DNA from: Oscillospiraceae bacterium
GTDB lineage: Bacteria; Bacillota; Clostridia; Oscillospirales; Oscillospiraceae
Length of the DNA stretch: 64,000 bases
NCBI GenBank assembly: GCA_017624715.1
Contig: JAGAMN010000063.1
Coordinates: 1-64,000, forward strand
Direction of reading: 5' to 3'
Below, piece after piece: positions 52,844-61,776 of this stretch. The position numbers and the translations under genes are program-made. How positions within the stretch are numbered: the stretch's first letter is position 1; every line of letters begins with the position of its first letter. The notes beneath the pieces were generated by a model. That model saw nothing but the letters and a program-made list of their open reading frames with translations. It had not been told where the DNA came from and made no database searches.

Positions 52844-54649
52844 ATGGACGAAATGAATAAGATTCGCGAGCGTTGCGAGATTCCTGTAGAGGATACCTGG
52901 GCAACGGAGGATATGTTTGCATCCGACGAAGTCTGGGAAGAAGAACTGGCCAAGCTTGCCACAGTTAAGGATGTAATCCCTACCTATGCAGGACTGCTGG
53001 GCAAGGATCCCCAGAAGCTGTTGGAGTACCTGCAGCAGGAAGAAGAACTGGAAGTCAAGGGCAGCCTGCTTGCTAATTACTGCATGCGCAAGGCCGATGT
53101 GGATACCCGGGATGCCAAATACCAGGCAATGACCGGCAAGTTTATGAGCACCATCGTGATGCTGAACGCTACTGCAAGCTTCTCCACTCCCGAGATCATG
53201 GCGATTCCTGATGATGTGCTGGAAGGCTTCTATGCTGCATGCCCCGGCCTGGAGCGCTATCGCCGCTACCTGACCAGCGCCCGTCGGTTAAAGCCCCATA
53301 TTCTGTCTGCTGAGGAAGAAAAGCTCCTGGCTTCTGCAGGTGAGATGTCCCGTGCACCCGATGACATTTTCGGAATGCTCAACGACGCGGATATGACCTA
53401 TCCCGATGCCATCGACGCAGACGGCAAGGCACATCCTTTGAGCCACAGCACCTTCATTGCCTGCCAGATGAGCCCCGACCGGGAACTGCGTAAGAGTGCT
53501 TACGAGAACCTGTACCACACTTATCGCAATTTCAAGAACACCTCCGCTGCCATTTTGAATGCCCAGGGCAAGCAGCTGAAGTTCTTCGCCGATGCCCGGA
53601 AGTATCCGTCCACTTTAGATGCGGCGCTGAACCGTACCGAAGTGCCCACCTCCGTTTATCTGAACCTCATCGAGGCTGTCCACAAGAATCTTGACAAGAT
53701 GCACCGCTATGTCCGCCTGCGCAAGAAGATGCTGGGCCTTAGTGAGCTGCATTTCTACGATGTTTATGCACCTCTGCTCGCTGACGGCGAGAAGCGGATT
53801 CCTTTTGCCGAGGCAAAGCAGACCGTGTACGATTCCCTGGCACCTCTGGGTGAGGAGTACCGCAAGATTCTGAAGGAAGGTTTTGACAACCGCTGGATCG
53901 ATGTGTACCCCAACGCAGGCAAGCGCAGCGGTGCTTACTCTGCCGGTGCATCCGTCCACCCCTATGTCCTGCTGAACTACAACGGCACGCTGGATAATCA
54001 GTTTACGCTTGCCCACGAGATGGGTCACGCCCTTCATTCTTACCTGTCTAACAAGACCCAGAACCCCATGGACGCAGACTATGTGATCTTCGTTGCCGAG
54101 GTGGCTTCTACCTGCAACGAGGCTCTGCTGATGGAGCACCTGCTGGCCAACACCACCGACAAGAAGGAGCGGGCACAGCTTATTAACCATTTCCTGGAGC
54201 AGTTCAAGGGCACATTGTTCCGCCAGACCATGTTTGCCGAGTTCGAGCTGAATATCGGCCGTATGATCGGCGAGGGCAAGACCCTGACTGCGGATGTGCT
54301 CTGTGCCGAGTACCGTCGTCTGAACGAAATGTACTTTGGCCCCGACATGGTTGTGGATGACGAGATTGCTATGGAATGGGCAAGAATTCCTCACTTTTTC
54401 TATAACTACTATGTCTTCCAGTATGCCACCGGCTACTCTGCAGCCATCGCCCTGTCCCGTAAGATCCTTTCTGAGGGTGAAAGCGCTGTTGCTGATTATC
54501 TGGGCTTCCTGTCCGGCGGTTGCTCCAAGAGCCCCATCGACCTGTTGAAGGGCGCTGGCGTAGACATGACCAGCCCCGAGCCTGTGGACCAGGCTCTGCA
54601 GCTGTTTGGCGAACTGCTGGATGAGATGGAAGCACTGGTGGAAGGCTAA
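52844..54649 (+). CDS. pepF: Oligoendopeptidase F
   Basis: 601 residues, the usual PepF length. RCEIPVEDTWATEDMFASDEVWEEELAKL opens the M3B fold. The zinc motif is FTLAHEMGHALHS, followed by EVASTCNEALLMEHLL with the third ligand Glu. FFYNYYVFQYATGYSAAIALS is the family C-terminal motif. It degrades peptides of about 7-17 residues in the cytosol. ATG 52844 follows GGAGGTAAATT. Confidence 0.96.
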   Translation: MDEMNKIRERCEIPVEDTWATEDMFASDEVWEEELAKLATVKDVIPTYAGLLGKDPQKLLEYLQQEEELEVKGSLLANYCMRKADVDTRDAKYQAMTGKFMSTIVMLNATASFSTPEIMAIPDDVLEGFYAACPGLERYRRYLTSARRLKPHILSAEEEKLLASAGEMSRAPDDIFGMLNDADMTYPDAIDADGKAHPLSHSTFIACQMSPDRELRKSAYENLYHTYRNFKNTSAAILNAQGKQLKFFADARKYPSTLDAALNRTEVPTSVYLNLIEAVHKNLDKMHRYVRLRKKMLGLSELHFYDVYAPLLADGEKRIPFAEAKQTVYDSLAPLGEEYRKILKEGFDNRWIDVYPNAGKRSGAYSAGASVHPYVLLNYNGTLDNQFTLAHEMGHALHSYLSNKTQNPMDADYVIFVAEVASTCNEALLMEHLLANTTDKKERAQLINHFLEQFKGTLFRQTMFAEFELNIGRMIGEGKTLTADVLCAEYRRLNEMYFGPDMVVDDEIAMEWARIPHFFYNYYVFQYATGYSAAIALSRKILSEGESAVADYLGFLSGGCSKSPIDLLKGAGVDMTSPEPVDQALQLFGELLDEMEALVEG

Positions 54650-54651
54650 TC

Positions 54652-54918
54652 ATGAACGAGATCTATCTGCCCACCCTACACACCTTCGCTATGGATAACA
54701 TCTTCACCGGTTCTAAGGGGGACTTCCGATTTCGGATCGTCCCCCAAGTGGTGAAGCTGAATCCAAAGGAAGTCAATTTTGAAGAAAGCACCATCTTTGC
54801 CCAGTTTTGGCACGGCCCTTTCTGTTATGAAAAGAGCACCATGGAAGGGGAGAATACCTTTCCCATGACAGAAGAAGGCCGCCTGCAAATGAAGCAATGG
54901 CTTCAAGAAAATGTTTGA
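54652..54918 (+). CDS. Uncharacterised 88-residue protein
   Basis: ATG 54652 lies two bases after the pepF stop, with GGAAGG as binding site, so it is translated from the pepF transcript. No signal or membrane segment. The middle (FRFRIVPQVVKLNPKEVNFEESTIFAQFWHGPFCYEKSTM) has beta-type sequence with aromatic residues. No family recognised, and no terminator before the T-box promoter. Confidence 0.72.
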   Translation: MNEIYLPTLHTFAMDNIFTGSKGDFRFRIVPQVVKLNPKEVNFEESTIFAQFWHGPFCYEKSTMEGENTFPMTEEGRLQMKQWLQENV

Positions 54919-54925
54919 AAAACCA

Positions 54926-54953
54926 TTGACAATTCCGCTTTTTGTGGTAAAAT
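54926..54953 (+). promoter_or_regulatory. Promoter of the alaS leader
   Basis: TTGACA, 16 bp, TAAAAT. Confidence 0.8.
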
Positions 54954-54959
54954 ACTGCT

Positions 54960-55178
54960 GATATGTAAAGACAATTCGGAAACCAAGCTAAGCGGCAGTC
55001 TTCAGAGAGAGGGACATGGTGGAAACCCTCGGCGAATGCTTAGCCAGCCACTTTCGGGTCGCCCGGGATGACCGGGACGGGAGCTCCCGTTACAGAGCAG
55101 CTAAGAGGCCGCATTTGCGGCGAATTAGGGTGGTACCGCGACATACGTCGCCCCTATCATTAGGGGCGACGTTTTTTT
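54960..55178 (+). promoter_or_regulatory. T-box riboswitch controlling alaS
   Basis: The conserved T-box AGGGTGGTACCGCG is at 55127-55140. A terminator follows: ACGTCGCCCCT (55145-55155) pairs with AGGGGCGACGT (55162-55172), then TTTTTT. AGAGAGGG near 55000 and GAA-type specifier loop around 55034-55045 belong to Stem I. A Ala codon (GCT at 55038-55040 or GCC at 55043-55045) could be the specifier; I cannot decide. Uncharged tRNA-Ala would favour antitermination and raise alaS. Confidence 0.92.
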
Positions 55179-55210
55179 CGTCCCCCAGAACAAATTTGGA
55201 GGTAATATTC

Positions 55211-57856
55211 ATGAGTCACAAACCCTATGGCGTAAACGAACTCCGGGAGATGTTCCTGCGCTTTTTTGAAAGCAAGGGCCACCTGCGTCTGCCCAGCTTT
55301 TCCCTGATCCCTCAGAACGATCAGTCCCTGCTGCTGATCAACTCCGGCATGGCCCCCATGAAGCCCTACTTCAAGGGTGAGGTGGAGCCTCCCCGCCGCA
55401 GAGTCTGCACCTGCCAGAAGTGCATCCGTACCGGCGATATCGAGAACATCGGTAAGACCGCCCGTCACGGCACTTACTTTGAAATGCTGGGCAACTTCTC
55501 CTTCGGTGATTATTTCAAGAAGGAGTCTCTGCGCTGGAGCTGGGAGTTCCTGACCAGCCCTGAGTGGGTTGGCCTGGAGCCTGAAAGAATGTATCCCACC
55601 GTCTATGAAAATGATGATGAGGCATGGGATATCTGGACCAAGGAGATCGGCGTTCCCGAGGAGCGCATGACCCGCCTGGGCAAGAAGGATAACTTCTGGG
55701 AGCATGGTGCAGGCCCCTGCGGTCCTTGCTCTGAGATCCACTATGACCGTGGCGTGGAATTCGGCTGCGGTAAGCCCGACTGCCGTCCCGGCTGCGATTG
55801 CGACCGGTTCATGGAAGTCTGGAACAACGTGTTCTCCCAGTTTGATAATGACGGAAATGGCAACTACACCGAGCTGGTGCAGAAGAACATCGATACTGGC
55901 ATGGGTCTGGAGCGTCTGGCTGTTGTCTGCCAGAATGTGAACTCTCTGTTTGATGTGGACACCGTCATGAACATTACCAACCATGTGACCCGGATCACCG
56001 GCGCTTCCTACGGTCAGAGCTACAAGACCGATGTGAGCCTGCGCGTGATCACCGACCACATTCGCGCATCCTCTTTCATGATCGCTGACGGCGTTCTGCC
56101 CAGCAACGAAGGCCGCGGCTATGTTCTGCGCCGTCTGCTGCGTCGGGCTGCCCGTCACGGCAAGCTCCTGGGCGTGAACCATCCTTTCCTGTACCAGGTT
56201 GTGGAGACTGTTGTTCAGGAGAACGAGAGCCACTACGCATACCTGCGGGAGCGCGCTGACTATGTGACCAAGGTCGTCAAGGTTGAGGAAGAGAACTTCG
56301 CCCGTACCATCGACACCGGCATGCAGATCTACAACACCAAACTCGCTGAGCACAAGGCTGCAGGCAAGACCGTCTTCTCCGGTGCTGACGCATTCTTGCT
56401 GTCTGCTACCTACGGTTTCCCCATTGACCTGACCATTGAAATGGTTGAGGATGAGGGTATGACCCTGGATATGGACGAGTTCAACCGTCAAAGAGAAGAG
56501 GATAAGATCCGCGCCCGTGAAGCCCGTAAGGCTCTGGGCGACCTGGGCTGGGCCGGTATCGACCTGGGCCTGGATAAGAATCCTACCGAGTTTGTGGGTT
56601 ATGAGGTCAACAACTGCGAAGCAAAGGTTTTGGCTGTTTGCGTTGGTGAGGAAGTAACCGGCTCTATTGCCGGCGGCGAAAGTGGCATTCTGGTTCTGGA
56701 TAAGACACCTTTCTACGCCGAAATGGGTGGCCAGGTGGCTGACCACGGTGTTATTTTGGTTGGTAACTGCCGTTTCGAAGTCAACAATGTTCAGAAGGAC
56801 AAGGGCGGTAAGTACCTGCACTACGGCAAACTCAGCAGCGGCACCATCAAGGTCGATGATGTGGTTTTGGCCAGCATAGATGTGGAGCGCCGCAAGGCAA
56901 TCATGCGTGCCCACTCCGCAACCCACCTGCTGCAGAAGGCGCTGACCAGCGTTCTGGGCGACCATGTCCACCAGGCTGGCTCTTTGGTCGAGCCCGACCA
57001 CCTGCGTTTCGACTTCACTCACTATTCTGCTTTGACCGCTGAGGAGCTGGCTAAGGTGGATGCTCTGGTACAGGCTGCTGTGCTGGAAGGCTACTGCGTC
57101 GATACCCGTGAAATGAGCATTGATGATGCCAAGGCTATGGGCGCAACCGCCCTATTCAGCGAAAAGTACGGCGATACTGTCCGCGTGGTTAACATGGGCG
57201 GTCACTCCATCGAACTGTGCGGCGGTACCCACCTGGACAACACCGCAAAGGTCGGTCCTTTCCTCATTGAGTCCGAGGGCAGCGTTGCTTCCGGTGTGCG
57301 CCGTATCGAGGCTATCACCGGCAAGCTGTGCATGGCTCAGATGGAGCAGAATCGTCAGCGTCTGTATGCAGCAGCTACACTGCTGAAGACCAAGCCCACC
57401 GAGCTGAGCGAGAAGATCCAGACTCAGCTGGAGGAGATCAAGACTCTCAAGCGCGTCATTGATAACTTTAAGGCCAAGGAAACTTCCGGTGAGGTTGACC
57501 GTTTCCTGTACGGCGCTAAGAAGATCGGTGATGTCCATGTGGTCACTGCCATGATTCCCAATGCCGATGCCAATAAGCTGCGCCAGACCGGTGATTTGCT
57601 CCGGGATAAGGATGCAGATATCGTGGCTGTTCTGACCAGCGTCAATGAAGGTAAGATCACCTTCCTGGCTGTTTGTGGTAAGAATGCCGTGGCTAAGGGT
57701 GTCCGTGCCGGCGACCTGGTGAAGCTGGTCTGCACTGCCTGCGGCGGCAGCGGCGGCGGTAAGCCCGACAGCGCTATGGGCGGCGGTAAGGACGAGAGCA
57801 AGGTTGACGATGCTCTGGCCCTTGTGGATAATTTCGTCATGGAAAAGTTAGGATAA
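55211..57856 (+). CDS. alaS: Alanyl-tRNA synthetase
   Basis: 881 residues. N-terminal FESKGHLRLPSFSLIP and TGDIENIGKTARHGTYFEMLGNFSFGDYFK are the class II motifs. Editing domain HSATHLLQKAL (His-x3-His), CGGTHLDNTAKVG with the zinc Cys, then the C-Ala domain (GGGKPDSAMGGGKDESKVDDAL, nucleotide-binding DHH-like type). It charges tRNA-Ala and removes mischarged Ser/Gly. ATG 55211 after GGAGGTAATATTC; the long frame from 55016 runs through the T-box leader. Confidence 0.97.
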   Translation: MSHKPYGVNELREMFLRFFESKGHLRLPSFSLIPQNDQSLLLINSGMAPMKPYFKGEVEPPRRRVCTCQKCIRTGDIENIGKTARHGTYFEMLGNFSFGDYFKKESLRWSWEFLTSPEWVGLEPERMYPTVYENDDEAWDIWTKEIGVPEERMTRLGKKDNFWEHGAGPCGPCSEIHYDRGVEFGCGKPDCRPGCDCDRFMEVWNNVFSQFDNDGNGNYTELVQKNIDTGMGLERLAVVCQNVNSLFDVDTVMNITNHVTRITGASYGQSYKTDVSLRVITDHIRASSFMIADGVLPSNEGRGYVLRRLLRRAARHGKLLGVNHPFLYQVVETVVQENESHYAYLRERADYVTKVVKVEEENFARTIDTGMQIYNTKLAEHKAAGKTVFSGADAFLLSATYGFPIDLTIEMVEDEGMTLDMDEFNRQREEDKIRAREARKALGDLGWAGIDLGLDKNPTEFVGYEVNNCEAKVLAVCVGEEVTGSIAGGESGILVLDKTPFYAEMGGQVADHGVILVGNCRFEVNNVQKDKGGKYLHYGKLSSGTIKVDDVVLASIDVERRKAIMRAHSATHLLQKALTSVLGDHVHQAGSLVEPDHLRFDFTHYSALTAEELAKVDALVQAAVLEGYCVDTREMSIDDAKAMGATALFSEKYGDTVRVVNMGGHSIELCGGTHLDNTAKVGPFLIESEGSVASGVRRIEAITGKLCMAQMEQNRQRLYAAATLLKTKPTELSEKIQTQLEEIKTLKRVIDNFKAKETSGEVDRFLYGAKKIGDVHVVTAMIPNADANKLRQTGDLLRDKDADIVAVLTSVNEGKITFLAVCGKNAVAKGVRAGDLVKLVCTACGGSGGGKPDSAMGGGKDESKVDDALALVDNFVMEKLG

Positions 57857-57862
57857 AGATTT

Positions 57863-57892
57863 GGGCGCTGCCGCATAGGCGGCGCCCTTTTT
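57863..57892 (+). terminator. Terminator after alaS
   Basis: GGGCGCTGCC pairs with GGCGGCGCCC (one T-G wobble) around GCATA and runs into TTTTT. Confidence 0.88.
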
Positions 57893-57907
57893 ACAGGAGG
57901 TGTATGT

Positions 57908-60157
57908 ATGCGAAAACTTATGTGGTTTGCCATTGGTTTTCTGGCTGCATGCACCTTCTGTTCTTATTTTCTCGTACCCGGTCTATTGCTGTGTGCCGGC
58001 ATAATTATGGTTATGGCGCTTTTTATAGGTTGGCTCAGCAGGAAACACACATACATAGCAGTCATTAGCTTGATGCTCCTGGGTTGCGCCTTGGGATTTG
58101 GCTGGTTTTGGGTTTACGATAGTGCGTATCTTAGCGATGCTCGGGTGATGGACGGAAAAACTGCATCCGTATCCGTAACCATCAGCGGTTTTAGCGAGGA
58201 AGCGGATTTTGGTATCGCTGCAAACGGGCGGGTGGCCATCAACGGAAAGACTTACGCTGTTCGTGTGTATCTCCAGGATAAAGCGGAGCTTTCGCCATCG
58301 GATATGGTAAGCGGAATATTTGAGTTCCGATTTACCGCACTGGGCGGTAGCCGAGAACCCATATCCCAGCGTACGGAAGGCACGGTGTTGCTGCTGTACC
58401 AACGGGGCGATGTTGCTATCAGAGAGACAGAAGAAATTTCCTGGCGTGACTATCCGGCCTTGTGGCGAAACCGTATTGCGGAAATGCTTCACCAATCGTT
58501 ACCTTCCGATACCGCCGGCTTTGCTACAGCTTTATTGCTGGGTGATCGCAGTGGCATTGATTATTCCACAAATACAGCCTTTAAGGTAAGTGGAATCAGT
58601 CATATCATTGCGGTGTCCGGTCTGCATGTGTCCATTTTGTTTGGTCTGATCTACACGCTGTCTTTGCACAAGCGGTTTTTGACCGGCTTGATCGGCATTC
58701 CTGTGTTGATTCTCTTCGCGGCTGTGGTGGGCTTCACACCTTCGGTGACCAGAGCCTGCATTATGCAGATACTGATGCTCCTTGCCATGATGACCAACAA
58801 AGAATACGATCCGCCAACGGCCTTAGCGTTTTCTGTGTTAGTGATGCTGACTGCCAATCCCATGACTGCTGCGTCGGTGAGTTTTCAGCTTTCTGTTGGT
58901 TGCATGGTGGGCATCTTCCTGTTTTATGAGCGGATCAGTCTGTGGCTGCAGGAGCGTAAATGTTTTAAAAGAATGAAAGGCCGCAAGCTTGTAACCAAAT
59001 GCAAACGCTGGTTTATCTCATCGGTATCTGTCACCGTCAGTGCAGCGGTGATCACAACACCCTTGGTTGCGACCTATTTCGGAACAGTCAGTTTGGTAAG
59101 CATCCTTACAAACTTGCTGACCCTTTGGGTGATCTCTTTTGCTTTCTACGGACTGATGTTGGTATGTGGCATCAGCTTACTCTCCACAGCGGCAGCCACA
59201 GTCATTGGCCTTTTCATCAGCTGGCCGATTCGATATGTCATCGCTACAGCAAAACTGCTCAGTGGTTTTCCTTTGGCGGCTGTGTATACGAAAAGTATAT
59301 GGATCATTCTTTGGCTTGCGGGCTGTTATGGCCTATTGGTTTGGTTCTTGCTTTCCAAGCAAAAAAGACCAATCCTTTTTGCTTGCTTTGCCACCATCGG
59401 CTTATGTGCTGCAATGCTGATTTCTTGGATCATTCCCTTAACAGACGGCTATCGCATGACAGTTCTGGATGTGGGGCAGGGACAATGTATCCTGCTGCAA
59501 AGTGAGGGTAAGACCTTCATGGTCGATTGCGGTGGTGACAGCGACAGCTTTGCTGCGGATCAGGCAGCAGAATACCTACTCAGCCAAGGCGTTTCCAAGC
59601 TTGACGGCATCATTTTAACGCATTATGATGCAGACCACGCCGGTGGTGTACAGAATCTGCTGACCAGAATACCAACGGATGCGCTGTTTATTCCCGATAT
59701 CTCTGACGGCAGCAGCGCCAAGTTGGAACTAATGCGACTTCCAATCAATGTCCAACTGATATCCACAGATACAATAATTACCTTTGGCAGTACAGAAATT
59801 ACGATTTTCGCTTCAGAAACCACCAATACTGCCAATGAAAGCGGTTTATCCATCTTGTTCCGGAAGGAAAGTTGTGATATACTGATTACAGGCGATAAGG
59901 GCGCATTGGGTGAAATGCTGCTGATGCACCATGCGCAGCTGCCGGAATTAGATGTTTTGGTTGCCGGTCACCATGGCTCATCGGGGTCTACCGGTGAGGA
60001 GTTGTTGGCGAAAACCATGCCCCAAAGGGTAATCATTTCTGCAGGCAGGAATAACCCTTACGGTCACCCGAGCCCAGCTTTGCTCGCAAGGCTGGAAGAC
60101 TGGGGCTGCACCGTTTATCGCACAGACTTAATGGGAACGATCATTTACAGGGGGTGA
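57908..60157 (+). CDS. comEC: ComEC/Rec2 DNA-uptake channel protein
   Basis: 749 residues, near the family length. N-terminal membrane helices with an OB-type DUF4131 region; competence domain in the middle (GDRSGIDYSTNTAFKVSGISHIIAVSGLHVSILFG); C-terminal beta-lactamase-like nuclease (TVLDVGQGQCILLQ, LTHYDADHAGGVQNL, VLVAGHHGSSGSTGEELL). It forms the pore that lets single-stranded DNA enter. No comEA or comEB is present here. ATG 57908 after GGAGGTGTATGT. Confidence 0.94.
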   Translation: MRKLMWFAIGFLAACTFCSYFLVPGLLLCAGIIMVMALFIGWLSRKHTYIAVISLMLLGCALGFGWFWVYDSAYLSDARVMDGKTASVSVTISGFSEEADFGIAANGRVAINGKTYAVRVYLQDKAELSPSDMVSGIFEFRFTALGGSREPISQRTEGTVLLLYQRGDVAIRETEEISWRDYPALWRNRIAEMLHQSLPSDTAGFATALLLGDRSGIDYSTNTAFKVSGISHIIAVSGLHVSILFGLIYTLSLHKRFLTGLIGIPVLILFAAVVGFTPSVTRACIMQILMLLAMMTNKEYDPPTALAFSVLVMLTANPMTAASVSFQLSVGCMVGIFLFYERISLWLQERKCFKRMKGRKLVTKCKRWFISSVSVTVSAAVITTPLVATYFGTVSLVSILTNLLTLWVISFAFYGLMLVCGISLLSTAAATVIGLFISWPIRYVIATAKLLSGFPLAAVYTKSIWIILWLAGCYGLLVWFLLSKQKRPILFACFATIGLCAAMLISWIIPLTDGYRMTVLDVGQGQCILLQSEGKTFMVDCGGDSDSFAADQAAEYLLSQGVSKLDGIILTHYDADHAGGVQNLLTRIPTDALFIPDISDGSSAKLELMRLPINVQLISTDTIITFGSTEITIFASETTNTANESGLSILFRKESCDILITGDKGALGEMLLMHHAQLPELDVLVAGHHGSSGSTGEELLAKTMPQRVIISAGRNNPYGHPSPALLARLEDWGCTVYRTDLMGTIIYRG

Positions 60158-60161
60158 GACT

Positions 60162-61208
60162 ATGGCAAAGTATGAGGCTACACAAAGCGGTCTTCAGCTT
60201 TTGAAGGCAGCCATCAAAGAGGGTAATCTGGCGCCGCTGTATTTTTTCCACGGCGAGGAAACTTTTTTGCTCCACCACTATTTGGAGCGGATCAAAAAGC
60301 AACGGATCGACGAGCTGACCGAGTCCTTTAATTTCCATAAACTCACTACTGAAACCTTTGATATTCAGATTTTGGCAGACGCGGTGGAAAACCTGCCTAT
60401 GATGGCGGAGCACACCTTGGTTTGGGTGGACGAAATCGATTTGTTTAAGCTTGCGGAAGCTGACCGCAACAAAGTTGCTGAGATCCTGACCGACATTCCG
60501 GATTACTGCTGCGTTATTTTTACTTATGAAACCACCGCCTGGAAACCGGATAAACGGCAGAAAAAGCTGTGGGATGTTATTAATACCCACGGTCAGATCG
60601 TGGAATTTGCAAAACAGGATCAACGGGACTTGATCCCCTGGATCATCCGCCATTTTGCGGCCCGCAAAAAGACGATCTCCAGCGATCTTGCCCTGTACCT
60701 GATCGAGATCACTGGCGGCACTATGACTAGCCTTGCTGGGGAGATTGCGAAGATCTGCGCCTATTCCGGCGCGGACGCCATTTGCCGTGCAGATATCGAT
60801 GCTGTCACGGAGCCTGTGATGGACGCGGTGGTTTACCAAATGACCGATATGCTGGGCAGAGGAGAATATGGCAAGGCCCTGCAAAAACTGAACCAGCTGC
60901 TGAAAATGCAGCAGGAACCCATTGCGATTTTGGGTGCCATCGGTGGTCATATCCGCAAACTCAGCGCCGCTAGAATTTTGTTGGATAACGGTCGCGGTTC
61001 TCAGGACATGATGAAGCTCTACGGTATGTCTGATTACCCTGCACGAAAGACCATGGACACCGCCCGTCGTTTCTCTGCAGAATTCTGCAGCCGTGCCTTG
61101 GAGTTGATTTTGGAAGCGGATAATCAGCTAAAGACCTCTTATGATGATCCGGACCGGATCCTGGAAATGCTGATTCTGCGCATGGCACAGGAGGCCCGAC
61201 ATGGTTAA
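60162..61208 (+). CDS. holA: DNA polymerase III delta subunit (clamp loader)
   Basis: 348 residues. LAPLYFFHGEETFLLHHYLERIKK, ENLPMMAEHTLVWVDEIDLF and SSDLALYLIEITGGTMTSLAGEIAKICAYSG match HolA, an AAA+-like fold without a working Walker A. It opens the sliding clamp. ATG 60162 follows the comEC stop by four bases, with GGGGGTGAG as site inside comEC. Confidence 0.92.
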   Translation: MAKYEATQSGLQLLKAAIKEGNLAPLYFFHGEETFLLHHYLERIKKQRIDELTESFNFHKLTTETFDIQILADAVENLPMMAEHTLVWVDEIDLFKLAEADRNKVAEILTDIPDYCCVIFTYETTAWKPDKRQKKLWDVINTHGQIVEFAKQDQRDLIPWIIRHFAARKKTISSDLALYLIEITGGTMTSLAGEIAKICAYSGADAICRADIDAVTEPVMDAVVYQMTDMLGRGEYGKALQKLNQLLKMQQEPIAILGAIGGHIRKLSAARILLDNGRGSQDMMKLYGMSDYPARKTMDTARRFSAEFCSRALELILEADNQLKTSYDDPDRILEMLILRMAQEARHG

Positions 61209-61776
61209 GATCCGGGAAGCCATCGTGGTAGAAGGCCGTTATGACAAGAACACACTGTCCCAAATCGTGGATGCCCCCATTTTGGAAACTTCCGGCTTCG
61301 GAATCTTTAAAGACAAAGCACAGCTGGAATTGCTGCGGCAGGTGGCGCAAAAGCGTGGCCTGATCGTATTTACAGACTCCGACGGCGCTGGTTTTGTGAT
61401 CCGAAATCACATCAAAAGCGCCATCGACGGAAAGCACCTGAAGCATGCCTATATCCCGGATATCGCTGGTAAGGAGCGAAGAAAAACCGCTCCGGGTAAG
61501 GAAGGCAAACTGGGTGTTGAGGGCATGACACCGGCTGTGATTCTGGATGCCTTGCGCCGGGCAGGGGCGACCATAGAAGGGGTGAACGCACCCCTACAAA
61601 ACCGGATCACAAAGCAGGATCTGGTGGAGTTGGGTCTTTCCGGCGGTGCTGGCAGCAGCGAAAAGCGTCTGCAGCTTCTGAAAAAACTGCATTTGCCGGA
61701 GCACATGAGCACGAACGCTATGCTTCAGGCGCTGAACTTACTTTATACATTGGATGAACTGAAGGATTTGCTGTAA
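61201..61776 (+). CDS. rnmV: Ribonuclease M5
   Basis: 191 residues. REAIVVEGRYDKNTLSQIVDAPILETSGFGIFKD is the Toprim domain with catalytic Glu; GLIVFTDSDGAGFVIRNHI has the Asp-x-Asp. A DUF4093 tail follows (GVEGMTPAVILDALRRAG). It matures 5S rRNA. ATG 61201 overlaps holA by 8 bases. A usual neighbour, ksgA, is not in this window. Confidence 0.93.
   Translation: MVKIREAIVVEGRYDKNTLSQIVDAPILETSGFGIFKDKAQLELLRQVAQKRGLIVFTDSDGAGFVIRNHIKSAIDGKHLKHAYIPDIAGKERRKTAPGKEGKLGVEGMTPAVILDALRRAGATIEGVNAPLQNRITKQDLVELGLSGGAGSSEKRLQLLKKLHLPEHMSTNAMLQALNLLYTLDELKDLL

Noticed and set aside
55016..55210. N-terminal extension of alaS
   Set aside because: It runs through the T-box and its terminator; ATG 55211 has a proper site and matches the family start.
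55160..57022. 620-residue reading frame opposite alaS
   Set aside because: Antisense shadow of a highly conserved synthetase with strong codon bias; no domain or start site.
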